From Bacillota bacterium (GTDB taxonomy: Bacteria > Bacillota > Sulfobacillia > JAJZYS01 > JAJYTV01): 36,165 bases of DNA. A program made the translations under genes and the position numbers. Below, one piece after another: positions 1 to 8,282 of this stretch. The stretch covers positions 1-36,165 of the forward strand of contig JAJZQO010000021.1 in assembly GCA_021847575.1 (NCBI GenBank), read 5' to 3'. Under the pieces are notes generated by a model that saw only the letters and a list, made by a program, of their open reading frames with translations, did not search any database and had not been told where the DNA came from. Within the stretch, counting starts at the first letter, position 1. Each line of letters starts with the position of its first letter.

Positions 1-357
1 TGTCGCGAACAGCATGAAGCCCCAGCCGTAGCGCTTCCAGCCGCCGATGGCGAAGCCCGCCTCGACGCCGAGCCCCTGCGCGATCCCAATCGTGAAGGCC
101 TGGATGCCGTAAGGGCTGCCGAGCAGGAACTCGACGAAACCCCCGATCGACTCCGCGAGCAGCGCGGCCCCCGGCCTGCGCACGATGTACGGCACAAGGC
201 CGGCAACGATCCACCAGAGGCCGTTGAAGAGGGCGAGCACCACGGGGTTCGGCGACCACGGCAGGATCTTGAAGACGATGTCCCAGCCGAGATAGACGGC
301 CCCTGCCGCCGCCGCCAGCACCGCCGTGACCACGATGTCGCGCAGCTTCCACTGCAT
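1..357 (-). CDS. ykoE: YkoE-type ECF transporter S component for HMP/thiamin (3' part outside window)
   Basis: The visible 119 residues begin MQWKLRDIVVTAVL and form hydrophobic segments typical of the YkoE family, the substrate-binding membrane subunit of an energy-coupling-factor transporter for thiamin or its hydroxymethylpyrimidine precursor. Family-like elements include a first helix ending near GAVYLGWD, a VPYIVRRPGAALLAE stretch, and a loop with SPYGIQAFTIGIAQGLGVE. The ATG at 357 follows an AGGAGG ribosome binding site. The gene continues past the left edge. The TPP riboswitch immediately upstream strongly supports a thiamin-related role. The ATPase and transmembrane partners (YkoD/YkoC) would be expected to the left. 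Membrane location and function are inferred from family and context. Confidence 0.88.
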   Translation of the reverse strand, partial: MQWKLRDIVVTAVLAAAAGAVYLGWDIVFKILPWSPNPVVLALFNGLWWIVAGLVPYIVRRPGAALLAESIGGFVEFLLGSPYGIQAFTIGIAQGLGVEAGFAIGGWKRYGWGFMLFAT

Positions 358-467
358 TCCGAGTCCCTCCTGTCGTCATCGCCCGGGACGTGCGGCGCCG
401 AGCAAAGACAAAGCGCCCGGCTCCTAGGAGTCGGACGCGAGGCTTCATGCCAGCCCTCGTCTCGCTC

Positions 468-552
468 TGCCTTCCCTCCGCTGGCATTACCCAGTTCAGG
501 TTGGTAGGGTCTGCGCCGAACGGCGCACTCTCAGCTCACGCTCCCCTAGGCA
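468..552 (-). promoter_or_regulatory. TPP (THI-box) riboswitch aptamer
   Basis: Read on the minus strand, the segment has the hallmark thi-box parts in order: GCTGAGAG, then a short variable hairpin (GCGCCGTTCGGCGC), then GACCCTACCAACCTGAAC, CTGGGTAATGCCAGCG, and GGAGGGAAGGCA closing the P1 stem with TGCCT. It sits between a good promoter and ykoE, so thiamin pyrophosphate should lower ykoE expression. Eight bases of the aptamer (ATGCCAGC, 480-487) are perfectly complementary to GCTGGCAT just downstream (447-454). This is a likely alternative pairing of the expression platform. Confidence 0.96.
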
Positions 553-557
553 ATGCG

Positions 558-586
558 AGTCTAAGCCGCGGCAGGCGGCCTGTCAA
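558..586 (-). promoter_or_regulatory. SigA-type promoter of ykoE
   Basis: On the minus strand TTGACA (586-581) is followed after 17 bases by TAGACT (563-558). Transcription would start close to 551, at the first base of the TPP aptamer. Confidence 0.8.
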
Positions 587-627
587 TCGGTATTGCCCCC
601 TCCGCCGCCATCCGCTAGGCTCAGGCC

Positions 628-1272
628 ATGAAACTGACGTTCTGCCTCGACGTGCTCTCGCTCTGGTGCCACTACGCAATGCTTTCGGTGGAGCGTCTGC
701 AGGCCGAGTTCGGGTCGAGCCTCGATGTCGCGTGGGAGATCGCGCTGATGCGCGGCGACGGGCCGCTGGGCTACGGCCGCGAGCTGAACGCCTGGTTCTT
801 CCGCCGCGGCGAGGCGATCACGGGTCGCAGGCTGGACCCCGCCTGGCTCGAGGGACCCCTGACGGGCACGCGCGAGGCGAACCTGGCCGCACTGGCGGCG
901 GCCGCGCTCGGCCGTCCCGGTCTCGAGGTGCCCGCCGCGCTGATGCGGGCGGCGATGGAACAGGGCCGCCATGTCGCGCGCCGGCAGGAGGCGGTGGCGG
1001 TCGTCGCCGAGCGTACGGGCCTCAACGCCCGCGCGCTCGACCTGGCGATGGACGACCCGGCCGTGATCGCAGGGCTCGCTCAGGGCAACCGGACGCTGGC
1101 CGCCCACGGCGTCGACCAGCGCCCGGTCCTGCTCTTCGAAAACGCGATCCCGGACCGCGCCATCCTCTCGGGCGTCTGGGCCTTCGAGCCGATGGCGGCG
1201 CTCGCCAGGACCATGCTGCGCGACGAGGAGCGCTTCCTCGCCTTCAACCGCGTCGACCCTCAGCCCGAATAG
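628..1272 (+). CDS. DsbA-family thioredoxin-fold protein with a single active-site cysteine
   Basis: The 214-residue product resembles the FrnE/HCCA-isomerase branch of the DsbA superfamily. It has an N-terminal beta strand (MKLTFCLDVLSLWCHYA), an alpha-helical insertion, and a late QRPVLLFEN segment that would hold the cis-proline. Where redox-active members have CxxC, this has W-C14-H-Y-A, so only one cysteine is present. A disulfide oxidase role is therefore doubtful, and a glutathione- or thiol-dependent isomerase or a monothiol protein is possible. No signal peptide is visible, so it is probably cytoplasmic. The ATG at 628 has only a weak ribosome binding site (CAGG). The gene is divergent from ykoE and convergent with the kinase gene. 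The fold is fairly sure; the substrate is unknown. Confidence 0.75.
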   Translation: MKLTFCLDVLSLWCHYAMLSVERLQAEFGSSLDVAWEIALMRGDGPLGYGRELNAWFFRRGEAITGRRLDPAWLEGPLTGTREANLAALAAAALGRPGLEVPAALMRAAMEQGRHVARRQEAVAVVAERTGLNARALDLAMDDPAVIAGLAQGNRTLAAHGVDQRPVLLFENAIPDRAILSGVWAFEPMAALARTMLRDEERFLAFNRVDPQPE

Positions 1273-1303
1273 CCGAGGGGCCCCCTGCCGACGGGCGGTC
1301 CCT

Positions 1304-4300
1304 TCAATCTGCCAAACGGATCTGCCGCCCGGCCAGCACGGGCGGCCCGATGCCGACCGGGCCCTTCTGGCCACATTCCCCGGCCGCCTCGACGACCGCC
1401 TGCAGTTCCTCCCTGCGGTACGGCTTCGGCAGCACCGCGTGGAAGCCGAAGGCGCGGTAGTCGCCCATGACGGCATCGTTCGAGTAGCCGCTCGAAGCGA
1501 CCAGGCGGATGTCCGGGTCCAGTTCGAGGAGGCGCTCGCCCGCCTCGCGCCCGCCCATGCCGCCCGGCACAGTCAGGTCGAGCAGGGCGACCTCGATCGG
1601 CAGCCCCGCGGCCAGCGCCTCGCGGCACGCCGATACCGCCTCGCTGCCGTCGCGCGCCAGGGTGACCGAATGGCCCATGCGGCGCAGCATCTCGCCCGAC
1701 ACGGCGAGGATCTCGCGCTCGTCGTCCATCAGGAGCACGCGTCGCCTGGCACCTGTGACCTCTTTGCGCGGGGTCTCGCCCTCCGCCTCCGCTGCTTGCG
1801 CCCTGGGCAGGTAGATATGGAACACCGTGCCTTCGCCGACGGTCGACTGCGCACTGATGTGGCCGCCGTGCCGGCGCACGATCGACCAGCAGGTGGCGAG
1901 TCCCAGGCCGTGCCCGTTCGGCTTCGTCGTGAAGTAGGGTTCGAAGATGCGCTCGAGGTCGTCCGACGCGATGCCAGGGCCCCGGTCGCTGATCGTGACG
2001 AACACGTAGCCGCCTGGCAGGAGCGGTGGCACCTCCCCCGCCTCGACGAGCACGTTGTCCGCACGCACCTGGACGGTGCCGCCGTCGGGCATCGCCTGCA
2101 GCCCGTTGACGGCGATGTTGCGGATCACCTCGTGGATCTGCCCGGCGTCGGCCTCGACCGGCCAGAGATCCGCAGGCAGCTGCACGCGCACAGACGCCCT
2201 GGACTCCTGCAGCTTGAGGCCCGCCGACTCCTCCAGCACCGGCCCGAGCGCGATGCTCTGCGTCACCGGCGCGCCGCCGCGGGAGAAGGTCAGGAGCTGG
2301 CGCGTCAGCCCCGCGGCCTGCCGGCAGGTGCGCTCGGCGCTCTGCAACAGGATGTCGGACTCGGACCCAGCCGCGATGTCCGCCCTGGCGAGAGCCAGGT
2401 TGCCCAGCACGATCGTCAGGACGTTGTTGAAGTCGTGGGCGATGCCGCCCGCGAAGACGCCGAGCGACTCGATGCGGCGTACCCGCAGGTGCTCCTCCTG
2501 CGCCTGGCGGATGTCGGTGACGTCGCGGATGGCGTAGAGCACGCCGGGAGTACCGCCGCCGTCCTGCCACGGCACGGCCTCGACAAGGCAGTAGAGGACC
2601 TGCCCGTCCGGTGTCGAGATCCGGCGCTCGATCGGTCCGACAGGCTGCCGCCGTCGCACGGCTTCCTTGATCGGTCCCTCGCCGTCCCCGATCGCCTCCC
2701 CCTGCCATGTGCTGAACTGCAGTTCGCTGTCGAGCAGGCCGCCGGGGACGTTCTTGTCCCCGAGCCGCAGCCCCAGCAGGTCGCGCGCCGTCCGGTTCAC
2801 ATAGATGAGGCGGCCGCTCGGGTCTTCGACGAGCACGGCGTCGCCCAGCATGTCCAGGGTGTCGAGAAACTGCTGCGCGAGTTCACGCCTCTGCCTCTCG
2901 TCCTTGCGCCGTTGGCTCACGTCCACGAAGAGCGCGACGGCGCCGCCTGAGCCGCCCTGCCGCATCGGCGCGATCGTGAAGTCGAGGGCCAACTCCTGCC
3001 CGCTCGGCCGCACGAGGAGCGCGTCGCGGCCCCTCTCCGCCATCCCGGTGGTGAGCGCCGCGCGGATGGCCGAGATCACCCGCAGGCCGAACGAGCCGTC
3101 GCGCGTCGCCTCGCGCAGGACGGTCTCGATCTGCCGCCCGACGACCTTCGACTCCGCGAGGTCCAAGATGGCCAGAGCCGCCGCGTTGACGAAGGTCACT
3201 GCGCCATGGCCGTCCAGGCCGAGGATCCCCTCGCCCACCGCCGCGAGGATCTGCTCGTCCCGCACGGCCATGGCGAGCAGGGCCTGCTCGGCGGTCCTCC
3301 GCTCCGTCACGTCGACGAGGTGCAGGACGGTAACGCCGCCCTGCCTGCCTTGGGTGGCCGTGCCCTCGAAGTTGCGCCAGGCGTCGTCGCTGCGCCGCAG
3401 GCGCACGGAGACATGTCGGCTCGGGCGCTTGTCCTCGGCATCGCCCGCCTGGCCCGGCAGGAGCGCGGCCAGGTCGTCCTGGTGCACAAACCGCGCCAGT
3501 TGCCCTCCCCGCAGCTCCGCGCCGCTGTAGCCGAGCAGCGTCTCGGCCGAAGGGCTCCAATAGGCCACAGTGCCGTCCAGGCGCAGCACAGCCACGAGAT
3601 CGAGCGAGTCGTGCACCAGGGTGAGGAAGCTCTGCCACATGAGGCGCTGGCGCCGCCGCACCTGCAGGTCGACAAGCGCGAGCACGCCGGTCACGACCAG
3701 GGCCATCAGCACAAAGCGGAGGCGCTCGTCCAAGGCGTAGACCGTTGCCGGCCCCGGCGGTCCGACCCGCGTCACAGGGCCGAGCGAAAGCGTCAGCTCC
3801 GCCGCCGCGAGCGCCGTGCCGAGCGCCAGAGCGGACAAGATCCGCCGGACCTCCGCCGTGGCGACCTGCCAGTTGCCGATGCGCATCGAACTGAGAATGC
3901 CGAGGAAGACGACCGAGGTTGCCACCAGGGTCTGGCCAGCGAATCGCCCGAGCAGGCCCGGAGCGGCAATGTCCGCGAGATCCGGCAGGACATGGCGCAA
4001 GGCGATGGCGGCGCCGATGCCGAAGGCCGCGGGAATCACCGTCCAGAAACCGCTGCGGCGCTGCATGGCGAGCGCGAACCACGCGGCAAGCAGGCCGACG
4101 AGCCCGTCGAGCACCAGCGACCCGACGCCAACGGACGCGCCAACAAAACGGCCCGTCGCCATCGCGAAGATGACGTTGCCCGACCATAGCGCGGCACCTA
4201 GGGCCGCCGCGGCAGAGAGCACAGGCGTGGAGGCGCTGGAGTGGGTCGGGTCGTGCGCGACGATCTGGATGTCGAAAGACACCCAGACACCCAGCCACAA

Positions 4301-4498
4301 AATGGCGAATCCCAGAACAATGAGTACAGAGTGCAGGACCAACAGGCGTGACCTCTTGCCGGGCGTAATGGTGTCGGAGTGCGTCCGATCGTGGAGTCGC
4401 CCTATACGGTACTCCCGCCTGCGGTCGACAGATGTCGAAACGCCGCGCCTGCCCGCAATTTCGCATGATCCTTGAGCGTCCCAAAGTAGCACCGGCAT
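1304..4498 (-). CDS. membrane-bound hybrid sensor histidine kinase with three PAS domains and a receiver
   Basis: The product has about 1064 residues. In order: several hydrophobic segments (about residues 52-280), three PAS-like modules (about 290-400, 410-530, 540-660; the first contains GTVAYWSPSAETLLGYS), a dimerisation/phosphoacceptor motif GGIAHDFNN with His near 689, a HATPase domain (N box NIAVNGLQAM near 795, DRGPGI, GHGLGLAT), and a receiver domain (about 919-1041; acidic pair DDE, probable phospho-Asp near 974, KPY). A 23-residue tail of unknown role follows. The His motif is of the NtrB-like HDFNN type. The gene starts 22 bp after gerAC, so it is probably the fourth cistron of the ger operon. 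Start choice is uncertain: ATG 4498 has a weak ribosome binding site, while TTG 4342, just before the first membrane segment, is preceded by AGAGGT. The signal sensed and the output are unknown. Confidence 0.88.
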   Translation of the reverse strand: MPVLLWDAQGSCEIAGRRGVSTSVDRRREYRIGRLHDRTHSDTITPGKRSRLLVLHSVLIVLGFAILWLGVWVSFDIQIVAHDPTHSSASTPVLSAAAALGAALWSGNVIFAMATGRFVGASVGVGSLVLDGLVGLLAAWFALAMQRRSGFWTVIPAAFGIGAAIALRHVLPDLADIAAPGLLGRFAGQTLVATSVVFLGILSSMRIGNWQVATAEVRRILSALALGTALAAAELTLSLGPVTRVGPPGPATVYALDERLRFVLMALVVTGVLALVDLQVRRRQRLMWQSFLTLVHDSLDLVAVLRLDGTVAYWSPSAETLLGYSGAELRGGQLARFVHQDDLAALLPGQAGDAEDKRPSRHVSVRLRRSDDAWRNFEGTATQGRQGGVTVLHLVDVTERRTAEQALLAMAVRDEQILAAVGEGILGLDGHGAVTFVNAAALAILDLAESKVVGRQIETVLREATRDGSFGLRVISAIRAALTTGMAERGRDALLVRPSGQELALDFTIAPMRQGGSGGAVALFVDVSQRRKDERQRRELAQQFLDTLDMLGDAVLVEDPSGRLIYVNRTARDLLGLRLGDKNVPGGLLDSELQFSTWQGEAIGDGEGPIKEAVRRRQPVGPIERRISTPDGQVLYCLVEAVPWQDGGGTPGVLYAIRDVTDIRQAQEEHLRVRRIESLGVFAGGIAHDFNNVLTIVLGNLALARADIAAGSESDILLQSAERTCRQAAGLTRQLLTFSRGGAPVTQSIALGPVLEESAGLKLQESRASVRVQLPADLWPVEADAGQIHEVIRNIAVNGLQAMPDGGTVQVRADNVLVEAGEVPPLLPGGYVFVTISDRGPGIASDDLERIFEPYFTTKPNGHGLGLATCWSIVRRHGGHISAQSTVGEGTVFHIYLPRAQAAEAEGETPRKEVTGARRRVLLMDDEREILAVSGEMLRRMGHSVTLARDGSEAVSACREALAAGLPIEVALLDLTVPGGMGGREAGERLLELDPDIRLVASSGYSNDAVMGDYRAFGFHAVLPKPYRREELQAVVEAAGECGQKGPVGIGPPVLAGRQIRLAD

Positions 4499-4520
4499 TT
4501 GGTCCGAGCGCCTCGCCCGC

Positions 4521-5588
4521 TCAGAGGCTTGGCGAGAACTGCGGCGCGACGCGCGCCCGCACCTGCACAGAGACGGACGTGCGCCGGATGTCGAAGTCGA
4601 AGTGCCCCGCGCGCATGGCGGCATTGTGCCAGAGCGCGCCGTCGACGTCCGCCTGCTGCATCTTGCGGGTGAGCGCCACCATGCGCCGCGCCATCGTCTG
4701 CGCCGCCGCCTGCGCGAGTTGCTGCAGGAGGCGCTCGGGCAGCACGAGGGATGGCGCAGTGTACATTTCCAGGGCGGCCGACAGGCGCACGCTGATGTGC
4801 CTGGTCCGCCCGTCGTAGGTCGTTGTGGCGTGCGTCGAGGTCGTCTTGAGGTCGTACTGGCTGTAAGGCGGGTCGAGCGCCAGCACGTTGCGGCCCCGCA
4901 CGTTCGTGAGCCAGCGCAGGTCGACGCTCTCCTCGCGGTCGAGCAGGACGCGCAGCCGCCCGCCCGAGATCAGCGCCGTGCCCGACGCCTTGACGCTCGT
5001 CGCGGCCAATTGGTCGAACATCGGCAGGCGCAAGGTGTCGCCCGTGTCGAGGGTGCCCCAGACCGTCTTCCAGATCGGCTCCTTGATGTGGCCGTCACGC
5101 GATTCCATCTCCGACTCGAACTCCTTCAGGAGGCGCACGCCCGTGACGCCCATCACGCCGTCCGGTTTCGCGAGCAGCGCCTGCGCCGTTGCCCGTGTGC
5201 CGAGCACGAAACCCGTCGTGTCCACCTCGCTGCGCTCGAGGAGCATGCGCAGCACCTCTGTCGAGTGCGCCTGCAGCGCTCCGATGCCGAGCACGTAGAG
5301 CTTGCAGGAGCCGAGATAGAGGCGGCGCGAGAGATGCGTGCGCAGATCCTCGACCGCCCCGGTCAAAGTCGCCCCCTCGCCCCAATGGATAGCCTCCGAG
5401 TACGTGGCGGCGCCGCCCTGCGCGAGCACCACGTCGGAGATCGAGACACGCCACCTGCCGCCAGGCAGGTAGTCGAAGCCCATCGCGATGATCGGCGTCC
5501 TGTCGCTGATGTCGTGCACATCCCAGCAGCCCGCAAGCAGCAGCGCGCTGAAGAAAAGTGCGAGGAGGCCCATGCGGCGGACCTTCAT
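4521..5588 (-). CDS. gerAC: spore germination lipoprotein GerAC (Ger(x)C family)
   Basis: The 355-residue product begins MKVRRMG, followed by a hydrophobic stretch and the lipobox LLLAGC, so it should be lipid-anchored on the outer face of the inner spore membrane. The motif GCWDVHDISDRTPIIAMGFD is typical of the GerAC family, whose usual length (about 350-400) matches. It is the C subunit of a GerA-type germinant receptor. Its ATG overlaps the stop of gerAB (5585-5588), indicating translational coupling. In the C-terminal third, the segment DVDGALWHNAAMRAGHFDFD sits where other members carry a conserved element. The germinant is not predictable. Confidence 0.92.
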   Translation of the reverse strand: MKVRRMGLLALFFSALLLAGCWDVHDISDRTPIIAMGFDYLPGGRWRVSISDVVLAQGGAATYSEAIHWGEGATLTGAVEDLRTHLSRRLYLGSCKLYVLGIGALQAHSTEVLRMLLERSEVDTTGFVLGTRATAQALLAKPDGVMGVTGVRLLKEFESEMESRDGHIKEPIWKTVWGTLDTGDTLRLPMFDQLAATSVKASGTALISGGRLRVLLDREESVDLRWLTNVRGRNVLALDPPYSQYDLKTTSTHATTTYDGRTRHISVRLSAALEMYTAPSLVLPERLLQQLAQAAAQTMARRMVALTRKMQQADVDGALWHNAAMRAGHFDFDIRRTSVSVQVRARVAPQFSPSL

Positions 5589-6646
5589 GCCGCCACCGCC
5601 TGGCGCTTTTTGCGCCGTCTGCCGAACGCGAGCAGGAGGCCCGGCACAACGAAGTAGAGCAGGATCCCGTAGATGGACCAGAGGTTCTTCAGTTCGCTGA
5701 AGAGGTCCTCTGGCAGCAGCGGCAGGGCCAGGACGGTGACAGCCGCAAGCCAGGATGCGAGGGCCGGCCAGGGCGTCAGAGGGAAGACGGGTACCTTGAG
5801 ACTCGCGAGACCCGCGGTCGAATAGGCCGCGACGATCGAGAAGACGACCATCTGCCAGAGGACGATAGAGAGGAAGGCGATGCGTTGGAACGGCAGAAGG
5901 GTAGAGGTGATTGTCTCGACGACGTTCAGGAATGGGCTCGTCAGTTGGCTGGCGGCTGTCAGGCCGAAGACGAGTTGCGGCTCCACCATGGCCAGGAGCA
6001 GGTACAGCGCTCCCAGGGTCATGCCAAGGAAGACGGGCCTGCGCAGGTCCCCATTGGCGATCGGCCCGAAGACGGGTAGGACATCGTAGCCGCGCGGCGC
6101 GAAGAGGATCGTCGGCCACAGCCACGGCAGGGTGCCTGTGCCGAGGGGATACGGCAGGAGCCAGCCGAGGTCGACGTTGGGAAAGGCGCCGACAACCAGG
6201 ATGAAGAGCGGCACGACCGTCACGACGGCGACAAGGCCTATGACGCGGCCGACGCCCGCGATGCCCATGCGGATAGCGTAGGCGGCCAGGGCGACGGTAA
6301 CGACCGCGACGACATAGCGCGGCGTCTCAGGGAGTTCTGTCCTGCCCATGATGTCGAGCCAGACGTGCAGCATGGCCGCCGCCGCCGCAAGGTAGAACGG
6401 TGCCCGCAGGTAGCGCATGAAGTTCCGCGCGCTGTCAGCCCAGGGCGAAAGCGGCGCATCGTTGAGCGTCAGCGTCAGATGTGTACCCAACATTGCAGCG
6501 AGGAACGAGAGGGTCATCCAGAGCATGGTGCCGTAGCCCGCCGCCTGGAAGATGGGCCGCCCGAGGCTGAGAGGCGTCATGCAGATCGTGACGACGAAGC
6601 TCAGCCCCCCGATCGACCAGGGGGCCAGGGCAGGCGAGCGGCTCAA
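5585..6646 (-). CDS. gerAB: spore germination permease GerAB (GerAB/ArcD/ProY family)
   Basis: The 353-residue product is highly hydrophobic, with roughly ten membrane segments, as in GerAB proteins of the APC superfamily that bind the germinant amino acid or sugar. It begins MSRSPALAPWSIGGLSF and ends with the basic tail FGRRRKKRQAVAA. It lies between gerAA and gerAC with 4-bp overlaps on both sides, which fixes both ends and indicates stoichiometric expression of the receptor. Length matches the family (about 360). Ligand identity cannot be inferred from the sequence. Confidence 0.9.
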   Translation of the reverse strand: MSRSPALAPWSIGGLSFVVTICMTPLSLGRPIFQAAGYGTMLWMTLSFLAAMLGTHLTLTLNDAPLSPWADSARNFMRYLRAPFYLAAAAAMLHVWLDIMGRTELPETPRYVVAVVTVALAAYAIRMGIAGVGRVIGLVAVVTVVPLFILVVGAFPNVDLGWLLPYPLGTGTLPWLWPTILFAPRGYDVLPVFGPIANGDLRRPVFLGMTLGALYLLLAMVEPQLVFGLTAASQLTSPFLNVVETITSTLLPFQRIAFLSIVLWQMVVFSIVAAYSTAGLASLKVPVFPLTPWPALASWLAAVTVLALPLLPEDLFSELKNLWSIYGILLYFVVPGLLLAFGRRRKKRQAVAA

Positions 6647-8016
6647 CGGCGCCTGACCTGGCCACGGCGCACGTACGGCGGTACGCTCGGCAGCCCCGGT
6701 GCCTGCTGCGCAGACGTAGAGCCCCAGGCACTGGGCATGAGCGGCGCGAGCGGCGCCAGATGCGGAACGCCGAGTTCGCGCTGCGACGAGAGCATGATCA
6801 TCATCCAGAGCACGGCGGCGGTCCAGCCGACGAGGCCGAGCATGCCACCCAGCAGCAGTGCGACATATTTCCAGACCCGTGTCGTGTAGGTCAGGGTGAA
6901 TCGCGGCGTGACGAAGGTTGCGAGGGCGGTGAGGGCCAGCATGATCACGCCCAGGTTGCTCGCCAGGTTCGCGCGCACGGCCGCCTGGCCGACGATCAGG
7001 CTGCCGACGATCGAGATCGCGGGGCCGAGCACCCCCTTCATCGCCGTCGTCGCCTCCGCCATGATGTCGAGCACGACGAGCATCAGGATGGTCTCCGTCA
7101 GGATCGGGAAGGCGAGCGTCTGGCGGTTCGACGCGACGGCGATGGCGAGGAGGCCCGGCATCACGGTCGTGTTGACGGTCAGCACTGCGACGTAGAGGCC
7201 GGGCCCGAGCAGCGCGAGCAGGAACGCGAGGAAGCGCAGGGTGCGCACGAAGTAGCGGGTGGCCGTGGCCTGCAGGTACTCCGACTCGTCGATGAAGATC
7301 TCGACGAACGGCACCGGCAGGAGCATCGCCCAGGGCGATCCGTCCACGAGGATGACGAATCGTCCGCGGAAGATGTAGTCCGCGGCGCGGTACGGCCGCT
7401 CCGTGAAGTCGGCCGGCAGGAAGGGAGCCCAGAGCGGGCCGAAGAGCGGCCGCATCAGCGAACTCACGAATCCGACGCGCGGCGGGCGGTGGCGCTCAAG
7501 GCGCGACAGCAGCATGTCCAGCTCCTCCGGGTCGGCGCTGCCTTCCTTGAAGAGGACAGCCACTTCCGTCGGGGCCTCGGTGCCGAGCGTGAGTCGCCGG
7601 GCGATGATGCGAGGATCTTTGACATGGCTGCGGATCATAGCGACGTTCATCTCGAGGGCCTCGACGAACGCGTCCTTCGGTCCGAACACCGCGCGCTCCG
7701 TCGTGGGCTCCTGCACGCTGCGCAGAGGCACCGAACGCAACTGGAGCGCGAAGACGCCCTGTGCCGAGAACACCAGGGCGCACCCATCCAGTAACCTGTT
7801 CTCTGCGTTGTCATGCGCGGTCACGCGCGAGGCGCACGCGAGCAAGGCCAAGGTGGGCGCGCTCGTCTGAACGAGCGGCGTGACGAGCTCAGCCTGCAGG
7901 CGCTGACTATCCACAAGCGCAGACACCTGCAGGATGCGCACGCGATCGCCGTCCGGTCTGGTCACGGTGATCTCCGTGATTTCGGGATGCAGAGTTTTCA
8001 TTGCCTCGGGATCCAC
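6643..8016 (-). CDS. gerAA: spore germination protein GerAA (GerA family)
   Basis: The 457-residue product has a soluble N-terminal region followed by GerA-family signatures: FRGRFVILVDGSPWAMLLPVPF, LGPGLYVAVLTVNTTVMP, ISIVGSLIVGQAAVRANLAS and a cluster of C-terminal membrane segments. It is the A subunit of the germinant receptor, expected in the inner spore membrane. The start is uncertain. GTG 8016 is the first standard start codon after an in-frame TAG at 8109-8107 but has no ribosome binding site. The strong GAGGGGAGG at about 8090-8100 lies too far upstream for it, and the frame stays open between the two. The N-terminus may therefore be longer, use a rare start codon, or contain a sequence error. 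The C-terminus ends RRGQVRRR and overlaps gerAB by 4 bp. Confidence 0.88.
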   Translation of the reverse strand: MDPEAMKTLHPEITEITVTRPDGDRVRILQVSALVDSQRLQAELVTPLVQTSAPTLALLACASRVTAHDNAENRLLDGCALVFSAQGVFALQLRSVPLRSVQEPTTERAVFGPKDAFVEALEMNVAMIRSHVKDPRIIARRLTLGTEAPTEVAVLFKEGSADPEELDMLLSRLERHRPPRVGFVSSLMRPLFGPLWAPFLPADFTERPYRAADYIFRGRFVILVDGSPWAMLLPVPFVEIFIDESEYLQATATRYFVRTLRFLAFLLALLGPGLYVAVLTVNTTVMPGLLAIAVASNRQTLAFPILTETILMLVVLDIMAEATTAMKGVLGPAISIVGSLIVGQAAVRANLASNLGVIMLALTALATFVTPRFTLTYTTRVWKYVALLLGGMLGLVGWTAAVLWMMIMLSSQRELGVPHLAPLAPLMPSAWGSTSAQQAPGLPSVPPYVRRGQVRRR

Positions 8017-8107
8017 GTTCGGCTGCAGCCGGGAGATGAGACCGAGGATACGCCCGCCCAGCCGGTCGATCGCAGCGAAGTCCGACGCTGGCGCCTCCCC
8101 TCTTCCC

Positions 8108-8137
8108 TAGGGTGCGACCAGCGTGGCAGGGTGATGC
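8108..8137 (-). promoter_or_regulatory. possible sigma-G-type (forespore) promoter of the ger operon
   Basis: On the minus strand GCATCA (8137-8132) is followed by 17 bases and CACCCTA (8114-8108). This resembles the forespore sigma-G pattern (G-ATA, 17-18 bases, CAT--TA). Germinant receptor operons are known to be sigma-G dependent. The match is partial. Confidence 0.4.
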
Positions 8138-8226
8138 GCCAGAACCTCCAGCGGCACGCGGCTGAAGCGCCAAGGCAATGCTGCCGGGCCGGGCGCTCCC
8201 CGCACACCGCGCGCGAAGACGCAGAA

Positions 8227-8261
8227 GCCGTTCCGCGGGACATCTCACGTCCCGCGGAACG
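8227..8261 (-). terminator. terminator of the ilv/leu operon
   Basis: A 14-bp perfect stem (CCGTTCCGCGGGAC pairing with GTCCCGCGGAACGG) has a 7-base loop. It begins 22 bp after the ilvD stop and is followed on the minus strand by CTTCTGCGTCTTC. It separates the biosynthetic operon from the ger operon. Confidence 0.8.
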
Positions 8262-8282
8262 GCCCCGGTGCGCGATCTTTGC

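Noticed and set aside
390-1476. Long open frames on both strands around the TPP riboswitch and DsbA-like gene
   Set aside because: They overlap a riboswitch and a better-supported gene in another frame and have no protein-like composition.
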